Of a stretch of 64,000 nucleotides of DNA, positions 31,635 to 42,989 are shown one piece after another. The notes under the pieces are model-generated. The model saw only the letters and a list, made by a program, of their open reading frames with translations, made no database searches and was not told the origin of the DNA. Source of the DNA: Hygrophila difformis (taxonomy: Eukaryota; Streptophyta; Magnoliopsida; Lamiales; Acanthaceae); the NCBI GenBank assembly GCA_030278955.1, contig JAOANR010000005.1, forward strand, positions 4,817,431-4,881,430, written 5' to 3'. The stretch's first letter is position 1. The number at the start of each line of letters is the position of its first letter. A program made the position numbers and the translations under genes.

Positions 31635-32140
31635 TTTTTTTTTTTTTTTTTTTGAGGCAAAAGTTGTTTTATTGCATAAGGTGCACTTACAGAAATCTCA
31701 ATATGGTAAAGAAACCACCACCACCAAACCCTCGCCTCTAGATCTAGTCCAATAGCATCAGCAAGATTGAAGGTTTGAAGTACCATATGCAGCATCATCT
31801 TATAATCTCATCAGTAGCTTTTGATGTATCATCTCCATAACAGCACCAACAGTATGATTAGTGAGTCAAATAGACAAACTTAAAAACTTGCTTCAAGCAC
31901 AAATCTCCCCTGCATACCACTCAACTCAAATGCATCGATTCAAAAGGGCAATGAAGAGGTTATGACGGGGCCGAAAGCTAGAGGTAGCAAAAAGGAGTGA
32001 TCGGTAAAAGGGATTAAGGAACCGACTATGATGATCTCACTGAACTACAAATCGTGTTGCAACGAAAAGAACTCGGCTGGTATCAATCAACTTAACAGAT
32101 CAAAAATACCATGAAGCTCCTAACTTTTCCATGAACCAAA
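31635..32140 (-). pseudogene. Retrocopy of a polyadenylated transcript (3' end)
   Basis: On the minus strand an AATAAA (31,668-31,673) is followed 14 bases later by a run of 19 A (31,635-31,653 as T on plus). That is the expected arrangement for a reverse-transcribed mRNA or LINE-mobilised RNA. The upstream part (to roughly 32,140) has no long frame and reads like 3' untranslated sequence, so the parent is not identified. ATATCAAGTTT occurs before the tail and again near 32,368, a weak candidate target duplication. Confidence 0.55.
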
Positions 32141-32312
32141 CATGCTGCTTCCAAAAACAACCCCAACCATTTGTAATCAAAGCTCCTCCTCTTTATTCTT
32201 TTTTCTCATATTTCTTTTCTTTTCTTTTTTCTTTTTTATTTTTTTTAATTGGAATCTGCCCAATAGCCAATTACAAACACAACACATCAACTCAACAGCA
32301 ATTCTTTTCTTT

Positions 32313-32570
32313 CTAACGAGTATTTTAGAGAAGTTTATGTTCATGTAAAAGAAAAGAAAAGAAAAGAAAATATCAAGTTTATGTTCATGTAAAAGAAAAG
32401 AAACTCGAATATGGCTCCAACGAGTATTTTAGAGAAGTTATGTACAACTCCTTGATGAGATCCTACATAAATATAATGGGACCCTTTGATTCATAAGGAA
32501 TAGATGTACATGTAATTCGTTATAATGGGACCCTTTGATTCATATGTAATAAATGTACATATAATTAGTT
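32313..32570. repeat. Local duplications and AAAAG repeat
   Basis: ACGAGTATTTTAGAGAAGTT occurs near 32,318 and 32,419; TTTATGTTCATGTAAAAGAA near 32,335 and 32,378, with (AAAAG)n between. A further unit of about 46 bp beginning ATAATGGGACCCTTTGATTC is tandemly repeated (near 32,475 and 32,521). Confidence 0.75.
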
Positions 32571-32636
32571 TTGAGTTGAAAGCCCTTGTTCATGGTTTAA
32601 CATGGTATTAGAATCGTGGGATATCTATGTTTAGTA

Positions 32637-32887
32637 CTACTCCATCTCGGTGTTTTTGTTATAAATGATTTTTGGCACTATTTAACTTTGATTCAAATTT
32701 TTATAATAGCTATGTAAGAAAAAACATAGTCAAGTGAAATCTTGTTAGATTCGTCTATTCTTGTAGTTTTAGACAATCAACTTTTTATAACTTTTCGTTG
32801 TATATAATTTAAGTTATTAACCGTTAAAAATAAGTATCGGCATACGTGTTGTATGAGTCCGTAACAAAAATAATGAGACGTAGGAAG
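32637..32887. mobile_element. Stowaway MITE
   Basis: CTACTCCATCTCGGTG start, GAGACGTAGGAAG end, TA on both sides. Very similar to 3,244-3,503. Confidence 0.88.
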
Positions 32888-32889
32888 TA

Positions 32890-33428
32890 TGTTGTCGTGG
32901 GATTCTCTTGATTTATATGGTATATGGGTCCATCTTCTCATGCCAACTTCTTGAATTGAAAGCCTATATCCCTTGTTTAATATTCGTAAATACTTACTAA
33001 ATAAGCTAGGACTATGTTTGGACTTTGGAGGGATGAATTTCATTTTTTTTTTATTATTATTTTTTTTAAAACTAAATGGATTTCTTATGTCACTTCGATC
33101 TCGAATAACCTCGAGGTACCCGTGAATTTGATGAATACACATCTCTCAATACAATTCTATTCACATTCACAAAGGTTCCAACATGAAACATTCCTTAGAT
33201 AGTTAAAATCTAATAATTACTCAAACCAACTATTATCGATAGATGATGAATTTTAAATTTTTTCTAAAAAATAAGATGAATTATAAAGGAATTTAAAATA
33301 ATTTATTTTAGGTGAAATTTCATGCTTTTCTTTATTTATTGAAATTTGGAAGGAAAAAAAAAAGATGTTCATTCATATAAATTATTTTATTAATAGAAAC
33401 TAGCCATTGATCCGTGGATGCATAGTTC
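32890..33428. other. Unassigned sequence
   Basis: No supported gene. GATTCTCTTGATTTATATGG and poly-T/A stretches (33,043-33,070) are the only features noticed. Confidence 0.5.
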
Positions 33429-33436
33429 ATTAGTTA

Positions 33437-33961
33437 TAGGGGTGAAAGCGGTACGGTAAATATCCGACCGATCCGATGCCGTATCCGATTATATTCGAAT
33501 CCGAATCCGTTTTCGACTATCCGGCTGGATATTTCAACATTCGTATCCGAATCCGAATCCGTATTTTAATATCCGCATTCGTATTCGTATCCAAAAATAC
33601 TTAACCGTATCCGAGAATATCCGACCGTATCCGAAAATTGATAGGATATTATCCGGATTTTAAATATGGATATCCGAATATATTAATATATTATTATTTA
33701 ATAATTAAAAAATATTAATAATTATTAAAAATATCAAATTTTCAAAAAAGATTATAAAAAACTTATCCGATAATCTGTATCCGATTGAATCCGTATCCGT
33801 CATATATCTGTCCTGTATCCGTACCGTATTCGTAATCCGAAATATCCGAAACCGTATTCGTATCCGGCCCATCCGTATTCGATACCGAATTCGACAAAAA
33901 AAATATGGATAATATCCGTATCCGACACTATCCGACCGTATCCGTACCGTTTTCATCCCTA
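33437..33961. mobile_element. hAT MITE rich in ATCCGTATCCG motifs
   Basis: 525 bp starting TAGGGGTGAAAGCGGTACGG and ending with the complement TAGGGATGAAAACGGTACGG; perfect 8-bp duplication ATTAGTTA at 33,429-33,436 and 33,962-33,969. The body consists of TATCCGTATCCGA-type repeats in both orientations. Its termini resemble the CGGTATACC family, but the interior repeat differs. Confidence 0.93.
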
Positions 33962-34092
33962 ATTAGTTATACTACGTATTATATAAATTATTAATGGAAT
34001 AATTTCTTATTAATATTATTATTATTATTGATTATTGGTTTTAAACATATTCTCGATTCCATCCATGTTAACATGATCTAAATTTAAAATAT

Positions 34093-34697
34093 TGTTGTGA
34101 CCACCAAGATGTTGGGCCGAGAGAGAAAATCTGGGCCAGATAATTGGGCAAAAAGGAAAAAAAAGAAATAATGGGTGAGCAAAAGAAGAGAAGCATCAAG
34201 AGAGGCACGAGCCTCCGGGCCGAAGCAATCGGCCGGGGTCAGCCGAAGGAGGAAAAACCCAGTCGGTTCAAAGGGCAGCCGGGGAGCGGTTATTGAGCTC
34301 CGGGTATAAATAGGGGATGTCGAGCACATAATCAAGAGAGACCAATCCACCCAAATTTCCTTTATGTCAATTTACTTCATTGTATCTTTTACTGCTTTCT
34401 TTACTGCTTTCCTTTACAAGCTTTCCTAGATTCTAGACTAGTTGTAGCGGTTACTTTCTCCAAATCCGCAGTTGTTTCTTAACAACCGGTAGTTTGGTAG
34501 TTCCTTCCCGGATAATAAGCCGTTGTTTCTTAGCAACCGGTAGATTTTCCATTATATCCAGCTTTGTCATTGGAATATATTGAAATTCAGTCAAGTTTTG
34601 GCGCGTTATTAATTTTCCGGACCCGTAATCGGTTTGATCCTTTTCCGATAGCCTCCCTTGAGGAGAAAAAGGTCATTGGCTCACCGGTAGCCAAACA
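34093..34697 (+). mobile_element. 5' LTR of the plus-strand Tat element
   Basis: 605 bp from TGTTGTGACC to CCAAACA, with TGTT/AACA ends, TATAAATA at 34,305-34,312 (followed by GGGGATG), and CCGGTAG/AACCGG motifs in R/U5. It abuts a primer-binding-type sequence at 34,699. The matching 3' LTR is not found in the window. Confidence 0.7.
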
Positions 34698-34698
34698 G

Positions 34699-34717
34699 TG
34701 GCACGCCCAGTGGGACT
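34699..34717 (+). other. Candidate primer binding site
   Basis: TGGCACGCCCAGTGGGACT immediately follows the LTR by one base, the position and style (TGGC..GCCCA.TGGG) seen in Tat-lineage elements. The priming tRNA is not assigned. Confidence 0.6.
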
Positions 34718-34727
34718 CACATTCACA

Positions 34728-36510
34728 ATGACAGTTGATCCACATGGAACTTCAGCGGTTAACATGGCAGCGAGAACCGATTTTCCGTTGATTCATGAGG
34801 AGCGTACAACAAATCCAGACGATTTTCCTTCAGGATTCACAGGACCTGCGGATTTTAACGCTCAGGAGTTTCCGCATGATGATCTAACCCCGCGGTTTTG
34901 CGATCATGTTCAATTCATGGTTGAAGTGGTGGTTACAAACTTAGTGCGGCAGATTGAGGGTAATATACTGGCAGCAATGCCAGCAATGTTCAGAGCTGAA
35001 CTCGCCCGGATTATGTATCCGTAAGGAGCTCAGAATGCACAGGCGGTGCAAAATCCACCTCCGATGGTTCCAAATCAACCGCCTTCTCCTAATTATCAAC
35101 AGCAGGCCTATCCGCCGCTAGGAGGGCAAGGACCACGACCTTATGTCCCGCCTCAAACGAGCTATGAACAGCAGCAGTATCAGCCACCTCAGCCAGTAGC
35201 GCAATCGCCTGCTCCAGTGGTACGACAACAGTATCCATCACTGCAGCAGAATCAGTAGTATTTAGTTGATAGAGAGCTCATAGTAGAAATTATTCATACT
35301 CAATTTGGAAATCTAATCGATCAGGAGAATCGACCAATGTACAGGAAACCTTATCCTGACTACATAGAAGAGAAATATCCGTTGCCTAGAGGAGTCAAGG
35401 TTCCTGATTTCAATACGTTTTCAGGAGAAGTCGGCCGATCGACAATTGAACATATCGGTCGATTCACAGCTCAGTGCACCAGAATAGCACAGAACGATTT
35501 CCACAAATTGATTTTGTTTAGTTTGTTGCTTACTGGTCCAACATTTGAATGGTATATTAATTTACCACCAGGATCAGTTAATACTTGGGCAGAAATGGAA
35601 CGGTTATTTCATGACCGATTCTATAATACTAGTCTTGAGGTATCATTGGTTGACCTAACTTCTACCAAGCAGAAAGCAGGAGAAACGATTAATGAGTTTT
35701 TGGAGAGGTTCTATGCCGTCAAAGCTCAAATGAAGACGATGTTTCCAGAACATGAATATATTCAGATTTTGAAGCAAAATCTAAAATTTGCTATCAATGA
35801 GAGATTAATGGTAACAAGACCAAGGACGGTGGCCGAATTAACGGCCGAAGCGATAAGGATGAAAACTTACTTGGCAGAACAAGCGGCTTTTAAGTCAAGC
35901 CGAAGTCAAGGCGGAAGATCTCAACCTATCCAATTGGTTGCATCATTTGCAGAGTCTCTGGACAGGTGTGAGGTCAGTGAAGAGTTTAATATGGATGATG
36001 TGCCCGCCTTAGCAGAAGTTGCAAGGGCTGAGTTAGTAATAAAGAAGCCTATGACTTGTCCAACTCTCCGGCCAGTAAGAGGAAAGGAAAAGGAGGGTGA
36101 AGTTAGAGATGAATCTCAAAGATTTTATACGTTTGATCTTTCTCAGATGGATGAAATCTTTGATTATTGTTTGAAGAATGGACTCTTTGAGTTCAAGGGA
36201 AATCATCTGCAGCCGAAAAGGAACAAATAGAGGCTGGGTGGTGTAGATTTCATGCATCTTCCACCCACACTACTGCAGTCTGCGGACATTTCAGGAAGAT
36301 GGTCCAAAAGCATATTGATGATGGGAAGTTGAAATTCCCAGATAGATTGATGGCCTTTGATAAAAACCCATTCCCAGTTGCTAATATGGTGATGGTACAT
36401 CCTGATCAGAAGAAGCCTGCTCATGATCGGCTAGGGGATCAACAGTCAACCAGCAAGGGGTCTGTATACGATCGGCTGGGAGAACAGCCATCGGGTCAGA
36501 AGAAGACATG
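34728..36510 (+). pseudogene. Tat-lineage gag, disabled
   Basis: ATG at 34,728 lies 11 bases after the primer site. The frame is one protein interrupted by TAA (35,022) and TAG (35,256). A Pro/Gln-rich segment (35,046-35,255) precedes the conserved retrotransposon gag domain (35,400-35,800: WYINLPPGSVNTWAEMERLF, FYNTSL, INEFLERFYAVK). After a one-base shift near 36,215 comes a CxH/CxH finger (WCRFHASSTHTTAVCGHF, 36,230-36,285) of the Tat type, then a linker ending at 36,510. Gag would form the virus-like particle and bind RNA. Three lesions rule out production. Confidence 0.88.
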
Positions 36511-39500
36511 AGTGTAGAGACGATTGGGTTTGCCCCAGAAGGGGAATGAGAAGGTATCAGATTTTTTCGACCGACTGGGCGATTATGAGGTCAAGGAATG
36601 GATCAAACAGTCAGAAGAAGGAAAAAATTCAGAATTGAAAGAAGAAACGGAAAATCCGACTTTGAAGATAATCATTAATGGTTGGGATTCGTAGATAAAG
36701 CTAACAGCTGATAAAAAAAATGGGAAAACTGTAATACAGATTACAGTCCTGGAGGAAGCTGTATCTCCGGCAATGAAGAGGTTCAGAAGACCACCTGCTA
36801 ATATTCAGGTTGGTCAATGGGTGCAAAACTCTCCGAAGCGAGGGCACTTCGGCCAGAAACGATTTGAAACTCCGTCTTGGAGGGCAAATGATACGATTAC
36901 CCCAAAAGGGAAGGGATAGTATCGCACATTCAAAAGGAGAATGCAACGTTTGAAAGCGGCCGCGGCACACGAAGAAGAGTACGAAATGATGTACATCGAG
37001 GAAGACTTCCCTAATGATGATTCTTTTTCTGAGGGAAGAATTTTAAGCAAGATGTTTTCGGTTTGTCTCAAGTCAGCCGAAAGCATAAAGCAAAAAATGT
37101 ATAAGTTGAAGAACAATGAAGATCGGCTGAAAAATAAAACAGAATTTCGGCCGAAATAGAAAGAGCATCGGGCCGACAATGATCTAGGAGAGATAGAAGA
37201 AGAATGGAAGCCTAGACCAGTCCGAACAAGGGAATGGAAACCTAAAACGTCCATTGTCCCAAATAATGAGACTCTTTCAATTGGGCAGTTCAAGTTCGAC
37301 TTCGGATCTAGTGCCAACATGGTAGGCATGACCATAGCAAATAATGAAGAGTATTGGTCCGATACTGAACCAGCTGTGGTATTTTGTCAAAAAGAAGGGG
37401 AATACTTTGGCAAAGAAGAGCCTGTAGTGGACTTTTGTTTCGCCAAGATGGAAGCGCTTCGGCCCGAGGCCGAAGTTGAGAAGAATTTTAAAGAAGGATA
37501 TAAGGCCTTCGTTCCAGATGCTTAGCCAAGTACCATTTTACCTCCCACTACAAAGATGTCTCAACATGTGAGGCCTTTGTATGTTAAGGGTTGGGTAAAT
37601 GGAAGGCCATTGAGAAGGATGTTTGTGGATGGAGGAACGACAGTGAATATCATGCCGTTATCTACTTTGGCCAAAATCGGCTAAGCTAGAGAGGATTTGC
37701 TGCCCACAAGAATGAAGGTGTTGAGTTTTGTGGGAGCCCAGACGGCGCCGAAGGATGTATTCTGGTAGACGTGACAGTTGGAACGGTTTCAATTTCGACT
37801 ATGTTCTTTATTGTAGATGCTGAGGTTCCGTATGCGACTTTATCAGGCCAATGCTGGATCCATACAGCAAGATGTTTGCCATTAACCCTTCATCAGAAGA
37901 TATGGTTTTGGAATAACGATGGCACAGTGGAAGAAATAGATAGAGATCAACCTCCATTTCCAGTCAGCTTAGCCGGACGAATTGATGCGGTGTTATATGA
38001 GGAACCCATACAACCATTCATGGCGGTGGTAGGGGACCGATACGCAGAGGTTGTTGAGTGTGACTGGACGGATTTGGGATTCGAAGTGAGATACCAGGCC
38101 AACCCACGACCAGCTTTGGAAGAAGATAAATGATGGAAGAAAGCAGCAAAGAGACAACCGAGTTCAAGTCGGCCGAACTCGAACCTACGGATGAAAAGGC
38201 AAAATGGAGTGAACTCATGGACGCCATTCCAAAGTGGACACCGGACTTCAAAGCACAAGATCCTCTGAAAACGATCAATGTTGGGACAGACGAACATCCA
38301 AGGGAGATTCCAATCAGTGCGAATCTCGATCAACACATGATCAGCCGATTCAAGGAGGTCTTAGTTGAGTTCAAAGATTGTTTTGCCTGGGATTACACAG
38401 AAATGTCTGGCTTAGAAAGATCGATTTTAGAGCACATGCTACCTATTAAGGAGGGTTTCAGGCTGCATAAACAGCCGGCCAGGAGGGGAGCGCCTGAAAT
38501 CGTCCCAAAGATTAAGGAAGAAATAGAGAAATTGTTAGCGGCCGGATTTGTTAGGCCAGCTAAATATGTAGAATAACTATCGAATATTGTACCTGTAATG
38601 AAAAAGAATGGGAAGTTGAAAGTTTGTATTGATTTTCGAAATCTCAATATAGCAACTCCGAAAGACGAATATATGATGCCTATTGTTGATTTGTTAATTG
38701 ATTTGGCCGCAAAACAAGGAATGTTATCTTTTATAGATGGTTATTCTGGTTATAACCAAATTTTTATGGCCGAAGAAGATATACACAAGACTACATTCAG
38801 ATGCCCTGGAGCCATTGGGATTTATGAATGGGTAGTTATGCCATTTGGTTTAAAGAATGCAAGGGCTACATATCAAAGGGCCATGAATTATGTCTTTCAA
38901 GACCTAATAGGGGACTGCGTGGAGGTTTACATTGATGATGTCATGGTCCGATCCAAAGATATGGAGAGCCATTTGGCCGATTTAAGAAGAGTGTTTGCAA
39001 GAATGAGGTTACACGGAGTCAAGATGAATCCAGCTAAGTGTGCTTTTGGGGCACAAGCAGGGATTTCCTGGGCTTCTTGGTGCATAACAAGGGTATAGAG
39101 GTAGATGTAACAAAACCAAGGCTATCCAGGAAGCCAGACCACCTCATGATAGGAAGAGTCTGCAGAAATTCTTAAGACTGATCGGTTTTCTGAAGAGATT
39201 CTTGGCTAATGCAGCCGGGAAAGGAAAGCCATTAACCGATCTGCTGAGGTTAAAGGAGGAAGAAGAATTCAAATGGGGAGATGACCAACAGAGAGCCTTC
39301 GAGCAATTAAAGCAAGCTTTAATCTGTCTACCTGTGTTGGTTTCTCCTGTCCTCTGCCAACAATTAAAGCTATACATAGCAGCGGTCGAAGAGTCCATAG
39401 GAGCATTATTACCTCAAGAAGACGAAGAAGGTATAGATCGAGTGATTTACTATCTGAGTATAATTCTTAAAGATGCAAAGCTCAGGTATTCGCCGATTCA

Positions 39501-41496
39501 CAAATTGTGCCTAAGTCTATATCATGCATGTCAAAAGCTGGAATATTATATTCAGCCGAGACAAGTAGTGGTGGTGGCTTCGGTTGATATAGTTAAGATC
39601 ATGATGAATGATCCGATCAGCAGCCGAAGAATGGCTAAATGGGCCATGAAACTAAATGCGTATGATTTGAAGTACCAACCACTAAAGGCTATGAAAGGGC
39701 AAATTATAGCCGATTTCCTAGCCGATCATCCAATGTCCCCGATACCAGAAGGTATCGAAGAGGAAGTTCGGCCGAAGGGAAGAGACGAAATAGGAATAGT
39801 ATACCTACATCCGTGGACGATGATGTTCGATGGGTCTAAAGCAGCCTCAGGTGTTGGAGCAGGGTTCACACTACATACACCGGAGGGCAAGGTATACAAA
39901 TATTATGTACAATTGCCTATGTCTTACACTAACAACCAGGCGGAATATAAGGCATTGATCTCGAGATTACGACAGTTGATAAAAGAAGGAGTCAAGGCCA
40001 TAGTAATCAAGGGAGATTCTCAGGTGGTTATTCAACAATTACTTGGGGATTTTTCTGTTAAGAGCTCACAGCTAATTGGGTTGTATGAAGAGGCAATTGA
40101 TTTGTTAGAAGAATTTGATGAGGTGTACATTGAGTACATCCCGAGAAGAGAGAATTAATTTACTAATGAATTAGCACAACATGCGGATAGATATAGGATA
40201 ATGCCGAAGGCGGGTAATATTGTGATATGTTTGGCCGAAACAGAGAAGGCCGAATGGATAAAAGAAATAACACGAATTTTAGAAGATCCAGCCGAAGCTA
40301 ACCCAACCGAAAAGCGGAAAGCAATGGATTATATAATAATAGGAGAATTACTCTTTAAGTGAGCTGTTGATGGAATATTACTCCGATGTGTAGGAGAAGA
40401 AGACGCTAAGAGAGTGACGGGCGAAGTACACGAAGGAATTTGTGGCGCGCATCGAGCTGGAAAATCAATGAAGTGGAGTATTATTCGGCTGGGATACTAT
40501 TGGCCGAATATGGGAGCTTATTGTGAAAGATACGCTAGAGGATGTCGCGAGTGCCAGAAGCATGGGCCGATTCAGAAGTTACCGGCCGAAGAGTTACATA
40601 TTATGATTAAACCATGGCCATTCCGAGGATGGGCTATGTATATTATTGGAAAAATTCACCCTCTTCTTCAAAGAGACATGAGTATGTCTTGGTGGCCACA
40701 TATTATTTTACAAAGTGGGCCGAAGCACAAGCATACGTCAGTATTTCTCAAGAAAAGGTCATCGAATTTATTAAAAGACAATTGATTTACAGATTCGAAT
40801 TTCACAGACAATTTTAACAGATAGAGGAACTGTGTTTGTTGCAGATAAAGTTAAGGCCTTTGCTGACGAATATGGAATGAAGATTGTCCAATCATCCCCA
40901 TATTATCCACAAGGAAATGGGCAAGCAGAGGCCACAAACAAGCAGTTGATAGGTATTATTAAGAAGATGATTGAAGATCAACGAAGGAAGTGGCATGAAA
41001 AATTGTCTGAAGCATTATGGGCCTATCGGAACACCAAGACTTCAGCCACTGGGTTTATACCATTTCAGCTGACCTATGGGATGGATGCAGTATTGCCGGC
41101 CGAAATAACAGTGCCGACCTTGAGGACAAGCCAGGCAGACCAAGTTTCAGCCGAACAAGATGATCAGGCAATGAAGGATGAATTATTAGATATTAATGCC
41201 GATCGGGTTGAAGCATTCAAGAATTTACAGAAAAATAAAGATGTTGTAGCCGATTGGTACAATAAAAGAATCCGAGTTAAACGTTTTGAGGTTGGCGATT
41301 TAGTTTGGAAAGTTATATCGCCACCCAAGCAGAAGGACGGTTGAAGGGGAAAGTGGAGCCCCAATTGGGAGGGGCGGTTTATTGTTCAAATGAAATTGCT
41401 AAACGGAGCATATATTTTAGTATACGACGGTGAGCAAATGACGAATCCAGTTAATGCAAGATAGATGAAGAAATATTATGCTTCAGTTTGGGAGTA
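36511..41496 (+). pseudogene. Tat-lineage pol (PR, RT, RNase H, archaeal RNase H, IN), disabled
   Basis: Fragments appear in order: protease with the catalytic-type motif FVDGGTTVNIMP (37,619-37,655); RT (38,590-39,100) with LKVCIDFRNLN, MPFGLKNA and the active site YIDD (38,928-38,939); Ty3-type RNase H (39,250-39,730); archaeal-type RNase H (39,820-40,156; FDGS, NNQAEY, GDSQVV); integrase finger (40,425-40,565) and core (40,690-41,000), ending TAA 41,494-41,496. Lesions include stops at 36,508, 37,156, 37,681, 38,574, 40,156, 40,361 and shifts near 39,060, 40,662 and 40,815. The first integrase Asp is Tyr. The 3' portion is copy 2 of 1-1,780. Confidence 0.9.
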
Positions 41497-41834
41497 AACA
41501 AGAAAAGTAAACATTTTATTCAAAGGAGGAACATTACAAAGAGGAGCTACTTTGGCCAAAAGCGGTGTGGGTAGTTCAAAGTTACAATATACAAGGGAAA
41601 CGTCTTATTCCACCACGGCAGGGAAGAGAAGGAAGCCAGTGGAATCTGAAGTGGAAGACATTCAGAATCATTCCCAAGTCCTTCCCGCCAGGAAGATCGG
41701 CAAAGGCTGTGCTAGTGAAACCAGCCTCACCCGATCAAAAAGGAAAAAAAAAAAAAGTAATCACATGTGCGACATGATGCATGTTGGCTAGTTGGATAAT
41801 CACATATGCGCATATTGCGTGGAACATGAAAAAC
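41497..41834 (+). other. Tat element 3' untranslated region up to hAT copy 2
   Basis: Matches 1,781-2,117. Ends TGAAAAAC before the hAT, one base different from the intact duplication in copy 1. The remaining Tat tail and LTR should lie beyond the chromovirus, outside the window. Confidence 0.7.
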
Positions 41835-42989
41835 TAGGGGTAGAGAAAAATACTGAATATACCGTATCAAAAAAATACCGAAAATGCCGAAAATTTTTGG
41901 TATACCGTAATTTTCGGTACTGTATGATACCGTACCGTAAGGTTTCGGTACGGTAACGGTATGGATTTTTTGATACCGCAGTATACCATTATTATACCGA
42001 GTTGCGGTATATACCGCGGTATCGGTATATCGGTATATACCGAATGTACGGTATATCGGTATGTACCGCGATACCTGTATGTCGGTATGTACCGACAATT
42101 CTGTATATCGGTATGTACGGTATGTTCGGTAATATACCGAACTTACCGAAAAATATACTTAATTTCCATAATTTTACATATTTAATTCTAATTTTAAAAT
42201 ATTCAAATTTATTTAAAAATATTGGTATTTAAGCAATTGAAGAGAACTCAAAATTAAATTATTTTGCAAATCTTCAATGACATAATTTTACATTTAACTG
42301 GCAATTTTAGATAATCAGATTTGTTTAAAAAAATATTGGTATTTACATGCTATTGAAGAGAATTCCTAAGCAAATCACAATCCAAATCTTCCGTGACAAT
42401 CTAGATTAAGGCATTTTTTCTGATAAACCCATGAAGAGACAAATATAGGCATATAATTAATCCGTAAAAATTTAAATTCTTGAAAATTATTTATTAATTA
42501 ATACTAATTTTGAACCAAATCCCAGAGAAAATAATAGAAAACTAGTATTCCGTCCTTTTAAATAGTTTAACACCCTAGATCGTGGATTGTTTTTGTGAGT
42601 CTACATAAATATTATTTTTTACTAATTAGAAATATAACTAAGAATATATATATAAACTATATTATATATATCAAGAATGTGTGGACTATATTTTAAAATT
42701 ATTTTTTCATAAAAGCGAATGAATTTTAAAATTAAAAATATTCATATGATACATATTTTGAAATTTTTTTTGTTTATATATACCCATACTTTTTTTTATT
42801 GCCCTTTGAACTTTGAAGTACCAAGTATCCACAAGCTACAAGCCAACAAAAATAATTTGTAACAAGCTTAATCATGAAAAAAATTATATATTTTTGATTA
42901 AATTGGTGAAACTTTAAGGAATTAGAATTAATAGTGAATGAAAATTTAAATTGTCTTATCTTTTCTTGGCATTCTTTTAGCTTATCTTA

